This document shows, in pieces, positions 18,745 through 27,245 of a stretch of 64,000 nucleotides of DNA. Numbering within the stretch: the first letter of the stretch is position 1; every line of letters begins with the position of its first letter. The notes below the pieces were generated by a model that was not told the DNA's origin, did not search any database, and was given only the letters and a program-made list of their open reading frames with translations. Location: positions 1-64,000 of the forward strand of contig NZ_SRUZ01000004.1 of NCBI RefSeq assembly GCF_004791165.1, written 5' to 3'. This stretch comes from Mesorhizobium sp. M8A.F.Ca.ET.218.01.1.1 (lineage in GTDB: Bacteria; Pseudomonadota; Alphaproteobacteria; Rhizobiales; Rhizobiaceae). Made by a program: the position numbers and the translations under genes.

Positions 18745-19493
18745 TGACACGCAAACCGGACCAAGTCGACTTCCACTGCCATCTTGACCTGTACCCCGAT
18801 CTGGCCACTGCGATCGCCATCTGCGAAAGCTCCCGCACCGCGACACTTGCGGTCACTACGACGCCCAAGGCGTTCCGGCGCAACATTCAGTTGGCCCGTT
18901 CGTCGGAGTTCGTGCGCGTTGCCCTTGGCTTGCATCCGCATCTGGCTGAAGATCGCCAAGGCGAGCTGCTCCTGTTCGAGGCACTCCTGCCAGAAACACG
19001 CTATGTGGGCGAGATCGGCCTTGACGCTGGCCCACGGTACTACCGATCCATGCCGACGCAGGAAATGGTGTTCCGAAAAATCCTGAGCATGTGCGCCACC
19101 AGCGGCGGCAAGATTCTGTCCGTTCACAGCGTCAGGACGGCGGGCCGTGTTCTTGACCACATCGACGAGTGCCTGCCACGGGACCGGGGCAAAGTAGTCC
19201 TGCACTGGTTCAGCGGCTCAGCCGCTGAAGCTAGTCGCGCGGTGCAGGCAGGCTGCTATTTCTCGGTCAATCAAGCAATGCTGGAAAAGCCGCGCGGGCG
19301 CGAGATCGTTGCTCAGCTGCCGTTAGATCGCATTCTAACCGAGACAGACGGGCCATTTGTCGACATCGACGGTGGACCAGTCACTCCGGGCGGAGTGTTG
19401 CCGACGATTAAAAGTCTTGCCGCGCTTAGTGAACTCGCTACCGCTGATATGGCCAACCAGCTTATTCGGAACTGGATCAAGCTCGTTTCGTAG
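18744..19493 (+). CDS. qatD: Qat anti-phage system QatD, TatD-like DNase
   Basis: 249 residues of the TatD metal-dependent hydrolase fold. The metal-binding HxH is HCH at residues 11-13 (DFHCHLDLYPD). Further conserved blocks are LGLHPHL, GEIGLDAGP, LSVHSVRTAGRV, HWFSGSAAEA and the C-terminal TETDGPF. TatD proteins are 3'-5' DNases; QatD is the last gene of the Qat system. It starts on the last base of the qatC stop. No terminator hairpin is obvious after it, and the next gene, ardC, is 391 bases away. Confidence 0.9.
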   Translation: MTRKPDQVDFHCHLDLYPDLATAIAICESSRTATLAVTTTPKAFRRNIQLARSSEFVRVALGLHPHLAEDRQGELLLFEALLPETRYVGEIGLDAGPRYYRSMPTQEMVFRKILSMCATSGGKILSVHSVRTAGRVLDHIDECLPRDRGKVVLHWFSGSAAEASRAVQAGCYFSVNQAMLEKPRGREIVAQLPLDRILTETDGPFVDIDGGPVTPGGVLPTIKSLAALSELATADMANQLIRNWIKLVS

Positions 19494-19884
19494 CCCTTGC
19501 AGCTGCGCTCGGCACAAAGCAGGATCCCGTCCCGCCGGTGCCAAACCGCATCCGTCCGACCCAATTCAAGCCAGCTGCCATGGCAACAGCTCCCGTTGAA
19601 AACGGATCTGTTCTGGCAAGCGTTGCGCAAAATCGTCGAGCGGCCTGATCCAGGACCGCAATCCCGCATTGAGGGCAGATCGAACCCGGCGTGATCCGGT
19701 GACGCGCGCATGGGGACGGCTCACCTGGACCGTGCGGCAATGGGGAGCAGGCTGCTACAGGCCGCGCCGCAGGCAAGGGCAAAGCCCTCCTTCTCTTCGT
19801 TCCGGCCCTTCGGGTGCATGCGCCGCCTTGGCCCTCCGCCGCTGGAGGCTCCCGCCGCTACGGCGGTCCAGAAAGGAGCCAACC
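19494..19884. other. Intergenic stretch, no gene seen
   Basis: 391 bases between qatD and ardC. Short frames on both strands lack family motifs and good starts. It contains only the ardC ribosome-binding site AAAGGAG at 19,872-19,878. It could be remnant coding sequence of the mobile element, but I cannot identify any. Confidence 0.5.
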
Positions 19885-20778
19885 ATGTCAACGAAGCGCG
19901 ACACCTATCAGATCATCACCGACACCATCCTCGAAGCCCTCGAAAACTGCGGGCCTTGCGAGCGCCCCTGGGTCGGCCCGTCGCTGACCATGCCGGTCAA
20001 CGCCGTATCCGGCCACGAATATCGCGGCACCAACGTGGTAATGCTTTGGATCGTCGCCAAAGAAGCTGGATATCCGGAAAATGCCTGGGCGACCTTCAAG
20101 CAGTGGTCCAAGAAGGGCGCTGTAGTCCGCAAGGGCGAGAAAGGCACGCCGGTGATCTGGTTCCAGATGCTCGAGCGCAGGGATGCCGATGACACAGGCG
20201 CCGACGAGAATGGCCGCCGCATTCCTTGTGCCCGGTTGAGCTGGGTGTTCAACGCCGGTCAGGTGGACGGCTACCGGCCCGAACAAGTCCGCCTGCCGGG
20301 CGACAACCAGGTGTCCCCGATCGCGCAGGCCGATGCCCTGATCGCCGCAAGCCTGGCCAAGATCACCCACGAAGGCGCACAGGCTTTCTACCGGCCCAGC
20401 GCCGACGAAATCGTGTTACCGCCGCAGCATCTGTTCACCGGCACCTCCACCAGTAGTGCTACCGAAGCCTATTACGGTGTTGCCCTCCACGAACTGACCC
20501 ATTGGACAGCGCCGCGCCTGAATCGCGAATTCGGCAAGCGCTTCGGCGATACCGCCTACGCGGCCGAAGAACTGGTGGCCGAGCTCGGAGCCGCTTTCCT
20601 TGGCGCAAAGCTGGGCATCGAGGCGGAGCCACGCGCTGACCATGCCAAGTACCTGGCCAGCTGGATCAAGCTCCTGAAGGGCGACCGCAGGGCGTTTATC
20701 ACCGCCGCCGGCAGGGCCTCTGAAGCCAGCGATTACCTGCTGGCCTTCATAGCCCGAGAGATGGAGAACGCGGCCTAA
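19885..20778 (+). CDS. ardC: ArdC-type antirestriction protein (zincin-like)
   Basis: 297 residues. The N-terminal ArdC single-strand-DNA-binding domain includes RPWVGPSL, YRGTNVVMLW and WATFKQWSKKGAVVRKGEKG. The C-terminal zincin-like metallopeptidase domain has HELTHWTA as the HExxH-like motif and YAAEELVAELGAAFLG supplying the third ligand. ArdC proteins of conjugative elements shield incoming DNA from restriction. AAAGGAG is 6 bases upstream of the ATG at 19,885; the longer frame from 19,669 is rejected. It probably helps the element enter new hosts, and it lies next to Qat, which would act against phage. Confidence 0.88.
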   Translation: MSTKRDTYQIITDTILEALENCGPCERPWVGPSLTMPVNAVSGHEYRGTNVVMLWIVAKEAGYPENAWATFKQWSKKGAVVRKGEKGTPVIWFQMLERRDADDTGADENGRRIPCARLSWVFNAGQVDGYRPEQVRLPGDNQVSPIAQADALIAASLAKITHEGAQAFYRPSADEIVLPPQHLFTGTSTSSATEAYYGVALHELTHWTAPRLNREFGKRFGDTAYAAEELVAELGAAFLGAKLGIEAEPRADHAKYLASWIKLLKGDRRAFITAAGRASEASDYLLAFIAREMENAA

Positions 20779-20968
20779 TGGTCGCCTTTCTCCAACCTAC
20801 GCCCGTCACTGCGCCTAGAAATGGCTCCGGCGAGGGGGGAGGGCCACTTACGGCCGGGTTCAGATAACGGATCGCACGTCCAGCCTTGCAGTCCTGAAAG
20901 ACGGCTCTCCGCAACATTGATGGCAACCCTTCAGGCCAACTCGAACAGCAATGGCATCCGCTTGCGTG

Positions 20969-21226
20969 CTACCGAGCCTTGCCAATCGGCCTACGCTTTG
21001 GAGGGCCGAGGTTTCTCCCGCGCTCCCACATCCCTCCGCCCACAGCAGCTGAAATTAAGCGGGGATGCTCGTTAAGCAGCCGGGCGATGCGCGCTTCATC
21101 ATCCAGTGCAATACCTGCATGTTCATCCAGCCAGCGCACGATATCAGCCACTTCGAGCGTCGATTGCACGCCGAGGATCGCCGCCTGCGCCGCGTCAACT
21201 AATTTGCGTAGTTCGTCGTCGTCCAT
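20969..21226 (-). CDS. Small unknown protein
   Basis: 85 residues starting MDDDELRKLVDAAQAAILGV, soluble, with a predicted helical acidic N-terminal part and a basic tail (PPKRRPIGKAR). The family is not recognised. It has the opposite orientation to ardC and the same as the integrase. Codon use looks coding over the first 60 residues. It may be a small accessory or regulatory protein of the element. Confidence 0.45.
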   Translation of the reverse strand: MDDDELRKLVDAAQAAILGVQSTLEVADIVRWLDEHAGIALDDEARIARLLNEHPRLISAAVGGGMWERGRNLGPPKRRPIGKAR

Positions 21227-21675
21227 TTTGCCCCGTCCTATCTATGATAAAGGACATTATCACAGATGCCGGCGCCGCAATCTCGGTCGAAAAGACAGGA
21301 CTGCCTTACACAAATCCTTGCACATCCATTGTGAAAGCGGCTATAACCCGTTTGTAATCAACGAGATGGACAAAGACTACTCGGTCTCCAAAACCGCTGA
21401 CCCTCCATCCATGGAAGCGATTGAGTCTTATTCCGACAGGCGCCTCGTTCCTTCATCCGCACGTCATGAAAATCGAAGTCGTGGATGTCCAGGTCAGCAC
21501 ACCTTCGGTGGAAGGCGGCGCGACTGACCGATCATTAAAATTCGAGAATTCGATCGTCGTCACTACTTCGCTGGCCAACTGGTCCTCGACGGTAGCCCGA
21601 GCGTCGTACTGGCTGCGGCAGATCTCAACCTCTGCCGGCGAACACATGTGGAATGCCGGCGAGGAAAAGCAATCG
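21227..21675. other. Intergenic stretch beside integrase, no clear gene
   Basis: 449 bases. A 64-codon minus-strand frame (21,453-21,647) and a 37-codon plus-strand frame at 21,244 exist, but neither has a family signature. The plus-strand frame running past 21,676 is antisense to the integrase. Confidence 0.4.
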
Positions 21676-22929
21676 TTATGCAGCTTCCTTGAATGCGGCT
21701 TTACGCTTCTTCTTCGTCAGCATCTCGCGGACAAACTTGTCCCATCGCGCCATGGCAGCGCGCTTTTCCGGCATATAATTCCAGCGATCGTAGCTCTTGG
21801 AACTGACGTCCTGCAAAGTGTGGTTCTGTAATCGGTCTCGGATTTCTTTTGAGAGCCCTGCCTTGCCGGCAAGCGTCTTCCAGGTTCGCCGGAGATCGCG
21901 GTTCGTCACGATGGGGATGACCTCGCGATCTCGTTGGCGCCACATGAATGAGTAGAGCGTGCCATGGCTGACTGGCTTGGACGGATCGGTTGCGGATGGA
22001 AAAAACCAGCCAAATTCATTCGGCTTGATCGACCCGACAAGCTCCGCCGCAATCTTAGGCACGGGGATGGCGTGAGGCTTTCCATTCTTTGTTTTGGACC
22101 AATCGATGATGCGTTCGGCCGCATCCCATTGATCGACGTGTAGCCGAGCGATCTCCTCGACGCGCTGGCCCGTCAGCATAAGAATTCTTACGGCACGCGT
22201 GTAAGGGGGGTGAACCGGCGCATCGGGAGATTCGAGCCAACGATAAAGACGGACAAATTCCTCTTCGTCCAACCAACGCGTTCCGACGTTTTTCGGTTCG
22301 GTCGGAATACCTGCAGCTGGATTGTAGACGAGACGAAAGCGACGGACCGAGGTTGAACGGTAGTCATGCTCGGACTTCAGCCCCCAACTGTAGGCTGAGC
22401 GAACATAGCTCCGAACATGATCGGCCATGGACCGTTTGCCTCGCTGATAAATAGGGCGAATGATGTCCCTAATCTCATCAGGCTCGATATCGCGGGCAGG
22501 GCGGTTGCGACCGAGCGAATCGGCGATCTTGTTCAACCCCTTTTCGGCCTCCTTCCAGGACGGTTTTCCATCCGCCTTGAGCGACGCCACGTAAGCCTCG
22601 AACAGATCGGCGATCGTGCCGGGTCGCGTGTCGCCCACAATCTTGATGCTGCGTCCCTTCTGGATCATGTCGGCGAAGTCGCGTCTGAAAACCTCGCGGG
22701 CCTGGCTAAGGCCCATTGACGGATACGAGCCGAGCTTTTTCTTGAGACGCTTTTGGTCTCGCCACTGCTGGGCCATCCAGTCCGCGGTCACGCGGGTCGG
22801 CATTGGCTTTATCACGAGAACGAGGCGGCCTGTTCCGTGGCCCTCGCCATCCACAAGGTTCTGCTGCTTTCCGGTCTCGTCGACCTGCTTCAAAGCGCGG
22901 CGAATCTCTCCATCGGTAAGGCTTGGCAC
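21676..22929 (-). CDS. int: Tyrosine recombinase/integrase
   Basis: 417 residues of the P4/phage-type integrase family. An N-terminal arm-binding domain (about 1-100) is followed by a SAM-like core-binding segment (DLFEAYVASLKADGK...) and the catalytic domain: R256 in LTGQRVEEIARLH, the second box RDLRRTWKTLAGKAG (R347; Arg stands where His is usual at 344), H370 in LQNHTLQDV and nucleophile Y380 in SKSYDRW. The start is GTG at 22,929, preceded by GGGAG. It lies about 190 bases inside the radC junction, facing away from it, so it is very probably the enzyme that inserted the element there. Confidence 0.9.
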   Translation of the reverse strand: MPSLTDGEIRRALKQVDETGKQQNLVDGEGHGTGRLVLVIKPMPTRVTADWMAQQWRDQKRLKKKLGSYPSMGLSQAREVFRRDFADMIQKGRSIKIVGDTRPGTIADLFEAYVASLKADGKPSWKEAEKGLNKIADSLGRNRPARDIEPDEIRDIIRPIYQRGKRSMADHVRSYVRSAYSWGLKSEHDYRSTSVRRFRLVYNPAAGIPTEPKNVGTRWLDEEEFVRLYRWLESPDAPVHPPYTRAVRILMLTGQRVEEIARLHVDQWDAAERIIDWSKTKNGKPHAIPVPKIAAELVGSIKPNEFGWFFPSATDPSKPVSHGTLYSFMWRQRDREVIPIVTNRDLRRTWKTLAGKAGLSKEIRDRLQNHTLQDVSSKSYDRWNYMPEKRAAMARWDKFVREMLTKKKRKAAFKEAA

Positions 22930-23076
22930 TGGGAACTCCCGTAGGCTTTCGAGTGGGATCGGCTGACGGGTAGTAGGGGTCTGTGGTTGGGCTCAAAACG
23001 GGCTTCGATCCCCCTAAAACCGACCCCAATATGCCACAATGTCCAACTCTGCGACAAGTCGAAAAAGTTATATGTA

Positions 23077-23736
23077 TCAATGTGCTAAAGCGTGATCGTG
23101 CGTGATCGAAAAGGGGCAAGTGGGATGATTGTGGACCAGGATGATGGCCGTGGCGGACAGTTCGAGCGCGCGCTTGACCACTTCCCTGGGATAGACGGGC
23201 GTGTGGTCGACCGTGCCGGTCTGCTGCACTTCGTCTGATATCAGCGCGTTCTTCTTGTCGAGGAACAGGATGCGGAATTGCTCGCGCGCCTCGAACGCCA
23301 TGGCCGAGCGGCAATAGTCGAGAAGCTGCTGCCATGAGGCCAGGACTTCGCGGCCGTGGATCTCGCCGCGCGCCATGCGCTGGGCGGTCGCCGCGACGAC
23401 CTTCAGTTCGAGCGCCACGGCCGGGCCGATGCCCTTGACCTCCTGCAACAGGCCGACGGGCGCGCCGAGCACCTCGGCCAAGGTGCCGAAGCGGGCGAGC
23501 AGCGCCTTGGCCACCGGCTTGGTGTCGGCGCGCGGGATCAGGCGGAAGAGCAGGAGTTCCAGAAGCTCATAGTCGGGCAAGGCATCCGGGCCGGCCGACG
23601 CAAAGCGCTCGCGCAGGCGATCGCGATGGCCGAGATAATGCGGCTTTTCATCGGCTGCCGCCTTGGCTCTCGCCGCCGACCGCACCGGCACCTCGGAGAA
23701 GAAACTCCGCTCATCGTCGTCGCCTTGTGTCGCCAT
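23077..23736 (-). pseudogene. radC: RadC-family protein, C-terminally truncated
   Basis: Standard RadC (JAB/MPN domain protein) from [15 protein letters not shown] through [13 protein letters not shown], the helix-hairpin-helix [14 protein letters not shown] and the JAB domain [16 protein letters not shown]. The JAMM motif should read HNHPSGDPTPS..AD, but after HNHP the sequence changes to [14 protein letters not shown] and stops. About 40 C-terminal residues, including the last metal ligand, are lost. The break at about 23,121 coincides with the edge of the mobile element. Start ATG 23,736 is chosen over 23,844 because the extra 36 residues are not RadC-like. The function of RadC proteins is uncertain. 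Confidence 0.85.
23108..23130. other. Mobile-element/chromosome junction in radC
   Basis: RadC homology on the minus strand ends at CACAATCATCCC (complement of 23,122-23,133). Immediately to the left the sequence is element-specific and leads to the integrase 190 bases away. The attachment core should lie in this dozen bases. I found no second copy within the window, so the matching end and the rest of radC are expected to the left of position 1. Confidence 0.6.
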
Positions 23737-23844
23737 GCGCCGCCCATATCCAGCCCGCAGCTGAGCAATGATCGCTGATCCCCACGAAATACTAGGACGG
23801 CGGACAGGGGCGGTCGAGGTCTTTTGTCTTTTCAACGCTGTCAA

Positions 23845-24156
23845 TCAGCCCACAGCCGTCGAGCAGCCGGAATTGCTCCCCAGTCGGCGGCAAGGAATGA
23901 GTAGTTTCCAACTTTCGCGCAATGTTGCGGCAATGGGGGGCGCCCAAGCCGGGAGATCCTGCGCATGCTGGATCGCCGCGAGCGTTATCGGGAAAGGCAC
24001 GACTAATACCCGCGCGAACGCTTCGATCCATGCACCGATGGCAGGGTCAGCGATGGCCGTCCGCGCAGTTGCCGCGAAATAATGCGCTGGTTCCGAGACC
24101 AGGACGAGGACGAAGACCGGCGGCCACGCAAACACTGGAAATAGGCGCGAAAACAA
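23845..24156 (-). CDS. Small hydrophobic unknown protein
   Basis: 103 residues starting MFSRLFPVFAWPPVFVLVLV, with one or two possible membrane segments (about 5-22 and 48-65). No family is recognised. It lies between map and radC on the same strand, 24 bases after map, so it would be cotranscribed if real. Coding evidence is modest. Confidence 0.35.
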   Translation of the reverse strand: MFSRLFPVFAWPPVFVLVLVSEPAHYFAATARTAIADPAIGAWIEAFARVLVVPFPITLAAIQHAQDLPAWAPPIAATLRESWKLLIPCRRLGSNSGCSTAVG

Positions 24157-24180
24157 CCAGACGATAGAGAGGACGGCCTC

Positions 24181-25008
24181 CTAGGCGGGCAAGCCGGGGC
24201 GGTCGAGCTTTTTGGGCGACAGCGTAAAGATCTCGCAGCCGGTGTCGGTTACGCCGACAGTGTGCTCGTATTGCGCCGACAGCGAGCGGTCGCGTGTCAC
24301 CGCTGTCCAGCCATCCGACAGCACCTTCACATGCGGTCGGCCGAGGTTGATCATCGGCTCGATGGTGAAGATCATGCCGGGGCGCATTTCCACGCCTTCA
24401 TTGGCATTGCCGTAGTGCAGGATGTTGGGGGCGTCGTGGAACAGCTGGCCGACTCCGTGGCCGCAGAAATCGCGCACCACCGAGCAGCGCTCGGCTTCGG
24501 CATAAGTCTGGATGGCGGCGCCGATGGCGCCGGTGCGCGCGCCTGGCCTGACGGCGGCGATGCCGTGCATCAGGCATTCGTGGGTGACCTCGAGAAGGCG
24601 TTCGGCCGCCCGCTTGATCGTGCCGACCGGATACATGCGCGAGGAATCGCCGTGCCAGCCATCGAGGATGTAGGTGACGTCGATGTTGACGATATCGCCA
24701 TCCTTCAGCGGCTTGTTGTCGGGAATGCCGTGACAGACGACGTGGTTGATCGAGGTGCAGGACGATTTCGTATAGCCGCGATAGTTGAGCGTGGCCGGCA
24801 GTGCGCCGTGGTCCATGCCGAACTCGAAGACGAAACGGTCGATCGTGTCGGTGGTGACGCCGGGGCCGACCATCGGCACCAGTTCGTCAAGGCAGCGCGC
24901 GGTGAGGTCGCATGCCTTGCGCATGCCGGCAAAGCCTTCCTCGCCATAAAGGCGGATCTGGCCGGTGTTTCTGAGCGGTGCCGTGGCGGCGTCGAGATAG
25001 GTGACCAT
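24181..25008 (-). CDS. map: Methionine aminopeptidase type I
   Basis: 275 residues. It removes the initiator Met from new proteins in the cytoplasm. Metal-binding and catalytic blocks are visible: SINHVVCHGIPD (His), NIDVTYILDGWHGDSSRMY (two Asp), FCGHGVGQLFHDAPN (His), MIFTIEPMI (Glu) and QYEHTVGVT (Glu). The start MVTYLDAATAPL at 25,008 is preferred; the frame continues to 25,092, but those 28 residues are not family-like. It is upstream of radC on the same strand, an arrangement common in rhizobia. Confidence 0.93.
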   Translation of the reverse strand: MVTYLDAATAPLRNTGQIRLYGEEGFAGMRKACDLTARCLDELVPMVGPGVTTDTIDRFVFEFGMDHGALPATLNYRGYTKSSCTSINHVVCHGIPDNKPLKDGDIVNIDVTYILDGWHGDSSRMYPVGTIKRAAERLLEVTHECLMHGIAAVRPGARTGAIGAAIQTYAEAERCSVVRDFCGHGVGQLFHDAPNILHYGNANEGVEMRPGMIFTIEPMINLGRPHVKVLSDGWTAVTRDRSLSAQYEHTVGVTDTGCEIFTLSPKKLDRPGLPA

Positions 25009-25208
25009 TTTGTCCGTATAGAAGGTGGCGCGCCGCAGGAGTGCTGGCGCTAAGATGTCACCAGATTTGGCACTTGGGGGCGAAAGGTTCAAGGAAGAAC
25101 TGCCTGATGCAGCTCCAGCGCCGGGATATTCGCATGCCGAGGCGATCCTTTTCCCGGTTTTGCATGGCGTTCGCTTTCCATTGTGGCCATCGTGCGTTAG
25201 GCGGGGTG

Positions 25209-25631
25209 ATGTTTTGGAGGTCGCATCCGTTCCCGGCGGTCCGGCGCATCAAGTCCCTTGAATCGCCACTGACGGCAGCCTGCTCATGTCTGATGGGCTT
25301 GGTGCTGCTGGCGATGCTGTGTCTCGGCCGGCCGGACACGCCCATTTCCTGGGATGCCGCGCAAGGCGGTGCCAGCGTTGGCCTCGAACGGTCGGGTGAG
25401 GTCGCAGCGCTGCTGCGTGTCGCCAACAAGGCCCAGGCGCTGGAGGTTCGCGGCGCCCGGCCGGTGCTTGCGAAGTTCGCCGGCGGCCATCCGGCCCTCC
25501 CGGTTCCGCAGGCTGTCTTCCGTCGCCCCGCCCCGACGTCGCCGGAGATGTTTGTCGCCGGCCATGGGCCGGTCTGCGCGCCCCGTGTCAGCACCAACCA
25601 GCCGCGTGCGCCTCCCTCCACGCGAGCCTGA
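25209..25631 (+). CDS. Unknown protein with N-terminal membrane segment
   Basis: 140 residues. A hydrophobic segment, AACSCLMGLVLLAMLCLG (about residues 20-38), suggests a signal anchor, and the remainder is Pro/Ala/Arg-rich and low in complexity. Not recognised. It is transcribed divergently from map. The start is uncertain: ATG at 25,164 is in frame too. Several long minus-strand frames overlap it, so its reality is only moderately supported. Confidence 0.35.
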   Translation: MFWRSHPFPAVRRIKSLESPLTAACSCLMGLVLLAMLCLGRPDTPISWDAAQGGASVGLERSGEVAALLRVANKAQALEVRGARPVLAKFAGGHPALPVPQAVFRRPAPTSPEMFVAGHGPVCAPRVSTNQPRAPPSTRA

Positions 25632-25742
25632 GCGGTCCGGGACCGCACGTTCACCTCCATTCCAAGCCATTCGCGTCGCAACCCGTGCGGCGGCCGAGAG
25701 CCGCGCATTGGTGGCGCGGCGCGTCATTTTCGGATCATTGCA

Positions 25743-25982
25743 ATGCAACAGCGTATCAAGACATTCAAAAGCCTGTCACGCGCGGCCTCGGCTGCTTCAT
25801 TTCTTTCCGTCCAGGCGCTCATCGGTATCGGAACCGTTTATTGGGCGATCGCCGAGACGCTCTATTTGTCGAGAACCGGAGCGCTCGTCCTCGGCGCCCT
25901 GTTCGCCTTGCCGTCAGCCTACGTTCTGCTGACGGTGGCGCGGATGGCCTTCGACGCGGAGACCGATCCGGCCAACCAGTGA
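25743..25982 (+). CDS. Small two-helix membrane protein
   Basis: 79 residues, MQQRIKTFKSLSRAASAASF followed by two hydrophobic helices (about 20-40 and 46-66), then an acidic tail FDAETDPANQ. Topology would be an inner-membrane hairpin. No known family. The frame is clean and starts just after a stretch without other genes. Confidence 0.55.
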   Translation: MQQRIKTFKSLSRAASAASFLSVQALIGIGTVYWAIAETLYLSRTGALVLGALFALPSAYVLLTVARMAFDAETDPANQ

Positions 25983-26174
25983 CCGAGGGTTCAAGACGTC
26001 CGTGTTCGAAAGTTCACGGGCGTCTGCTGGTCCTTGCCGCAGCAAACGGTCGCGGTTGACTGCGGCAAATCGTCCGCTTCCGCAGTGGCGACACATTCTC
26101 ACGACATAAGATGGCGAGCAACTTTTTACGACGAGCGGCGTTGCTTGGGACTATGCCGGTTCGGGAGATGTCGG

Positions 26175-26471
26175 ATGGACAGATTGCAATTCGAGGTGCC
26201 GGTGCGCATTGCACCAGGTCCCGGCTTGCCCGTCGAGGAAATCTACGGCGTCGAGCAGGCGCTCGATTTTCTGCAGGACTGGCCGGCACGCCGGCAGGGG
26301 CCCGTGTATCAGAAAGCCTTCAATGCCTGTTTTGGCGCGACCGTCGATGTGGTCAAGACCGAAGACGCCTGCCGGGCGTTCATGGCGTTCTGCCGCGTCA
26401 CCGGACTTATGGCGGGCGACATGATGGCGCCACGCAAGCGCGGCGGTGAGGCGCGAGCACTGCAGGCTTGA
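26175..26471 (+). CDS. DUF982 domain protein
   Basis: 98 residues. The layout V-x-x-VEQALDFLQDWPARRQGPVYQKAFNAC matches DUF982, a small rhizobial family of unknown function found in many copies per genome: an N-terminal strand, a helix with A-x-x-FL, the Trp-Pro, then A-x-x-AC. The ATG at 26,175 gives the standard family start (MDRLQFEVPVRI). Rhizobial DUF982 genes are often scattered singly, as here. Confidence 0.75.
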   Translation: MDRLQFEVPVRIAPGPGLPVEEIYGVEQALDFLQDWPARRQGPVYQKAFNACFGATVDVVKTEDACRAFMAFCRVTGLMAGDMMAPRKRGGEARALQA

Positions 26472-26625
26472 GAGCCGCGCCGAATGGCGTAAACCAGCTC
26501 AGCTTCGAGTGCGTATGACAATTCGCGTGCGGGGAATGCATTGGCCGGCGCCGTTAAGCTTCCGTTTCCACTTTCGCGGTTAGCCATTGCTTGTTCGGCA
26601 ATGGTTGATTCGTTGCGTCAGTTTC

Positions 26626-26901
26626 ATGGTTCGGAAGATGTCCCCAGAAAAAGTCCTTGCGTTCCCGATCGATCGTCAGTTATTCTTGGTCAGGGAAGTT
26701 GCCGCCAGGCTCGGCAATCTGCATGGCGAGACCGCCACCTCGTTCTGGAAGGCAAAAGCGGCGGAGTTGCTCGATCTCGTTGTCGGGACGGGCAGGGACA
26801 GAACGGCGGCCAGTGACGAAGTACGCAGGTTTTTCCTTGCCGTACAAAGAGAACTGTTGGCTGGGTCGGTTGCTGAGCCAGCTCCAGTTCTTTCCGCCTG
26901 A
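26626..26901 (+). CDS. DUF6074-like rhizobial protein
   Basis: 91 residues from ATG 26,626 (MVRKMSPEKVLAFP); ATG 26,638 is also possible. The core VLAFPIDRQLFLVREVAARL, then FWKAKAAELL, then EVRRFFLAVQREL, is the pattern of the DUF6074 family, a small soluble rhizobial protein group of unknown function. It lies 154 bases after the DUF982 gene on the same strand. Confidence 0.6.
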   Translation: MVRKMSPEKVLAFPIDRQLFLVREVAARLGNLHGETATSFWKAKAAELLDLVVGTGRDRTAASDEVRRFFLAVQRELLAGSVAEPAPVLSA

Positions 26902-27245
26902 AGCAGATATCATCCCAAAGATCGCGCTACTGGTTCGAGTTTTCTTGGCTCATCCTTCGAGTCGGCCACTGCCGGTGCCGTCGCATGTTGTTGGGGCCAG
27001 ACGGCGCTGATCCCAGTTCGCGGTGATAGGTCCTAAGCCGGGCCGCTTGATCCTGTCCCCATACCGGCTCCCCCATGCAGCGCGGCGTGGTCGTTTCGTC
27101 AGGAACGGTAAACAGCCGGCGCCCCGTCCGTTGGCCCCCTGTTCGTCCAGATGGCCGCGTGCACCCATTAAGAATGGCGGCCTTCATCAAAAATGAGCCA
27201 AAGTTTTTAGGCGTTCATTCATACATGCGTGTTTTCTAATGGATT
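26902..27245. other. Intergenic stretch, no gene seen
   Basis: 344 bases between the DUF6074-like gene and tadG. An 87-codon minus-strand frame is present but shows no protein-like features. The promoter of the tadG-tadE-tadE operon should lie here; I could not pick out convincing -35/-10 boxes. Confidence 0.5.

Noticed and set aside
1..23121. Insertion sequences or transposases
   Set aside because: No DDE or other transposase frame or terminal inverted repeats were found; the accessory genes appear to have moved with the integrase or by homologous recombination.
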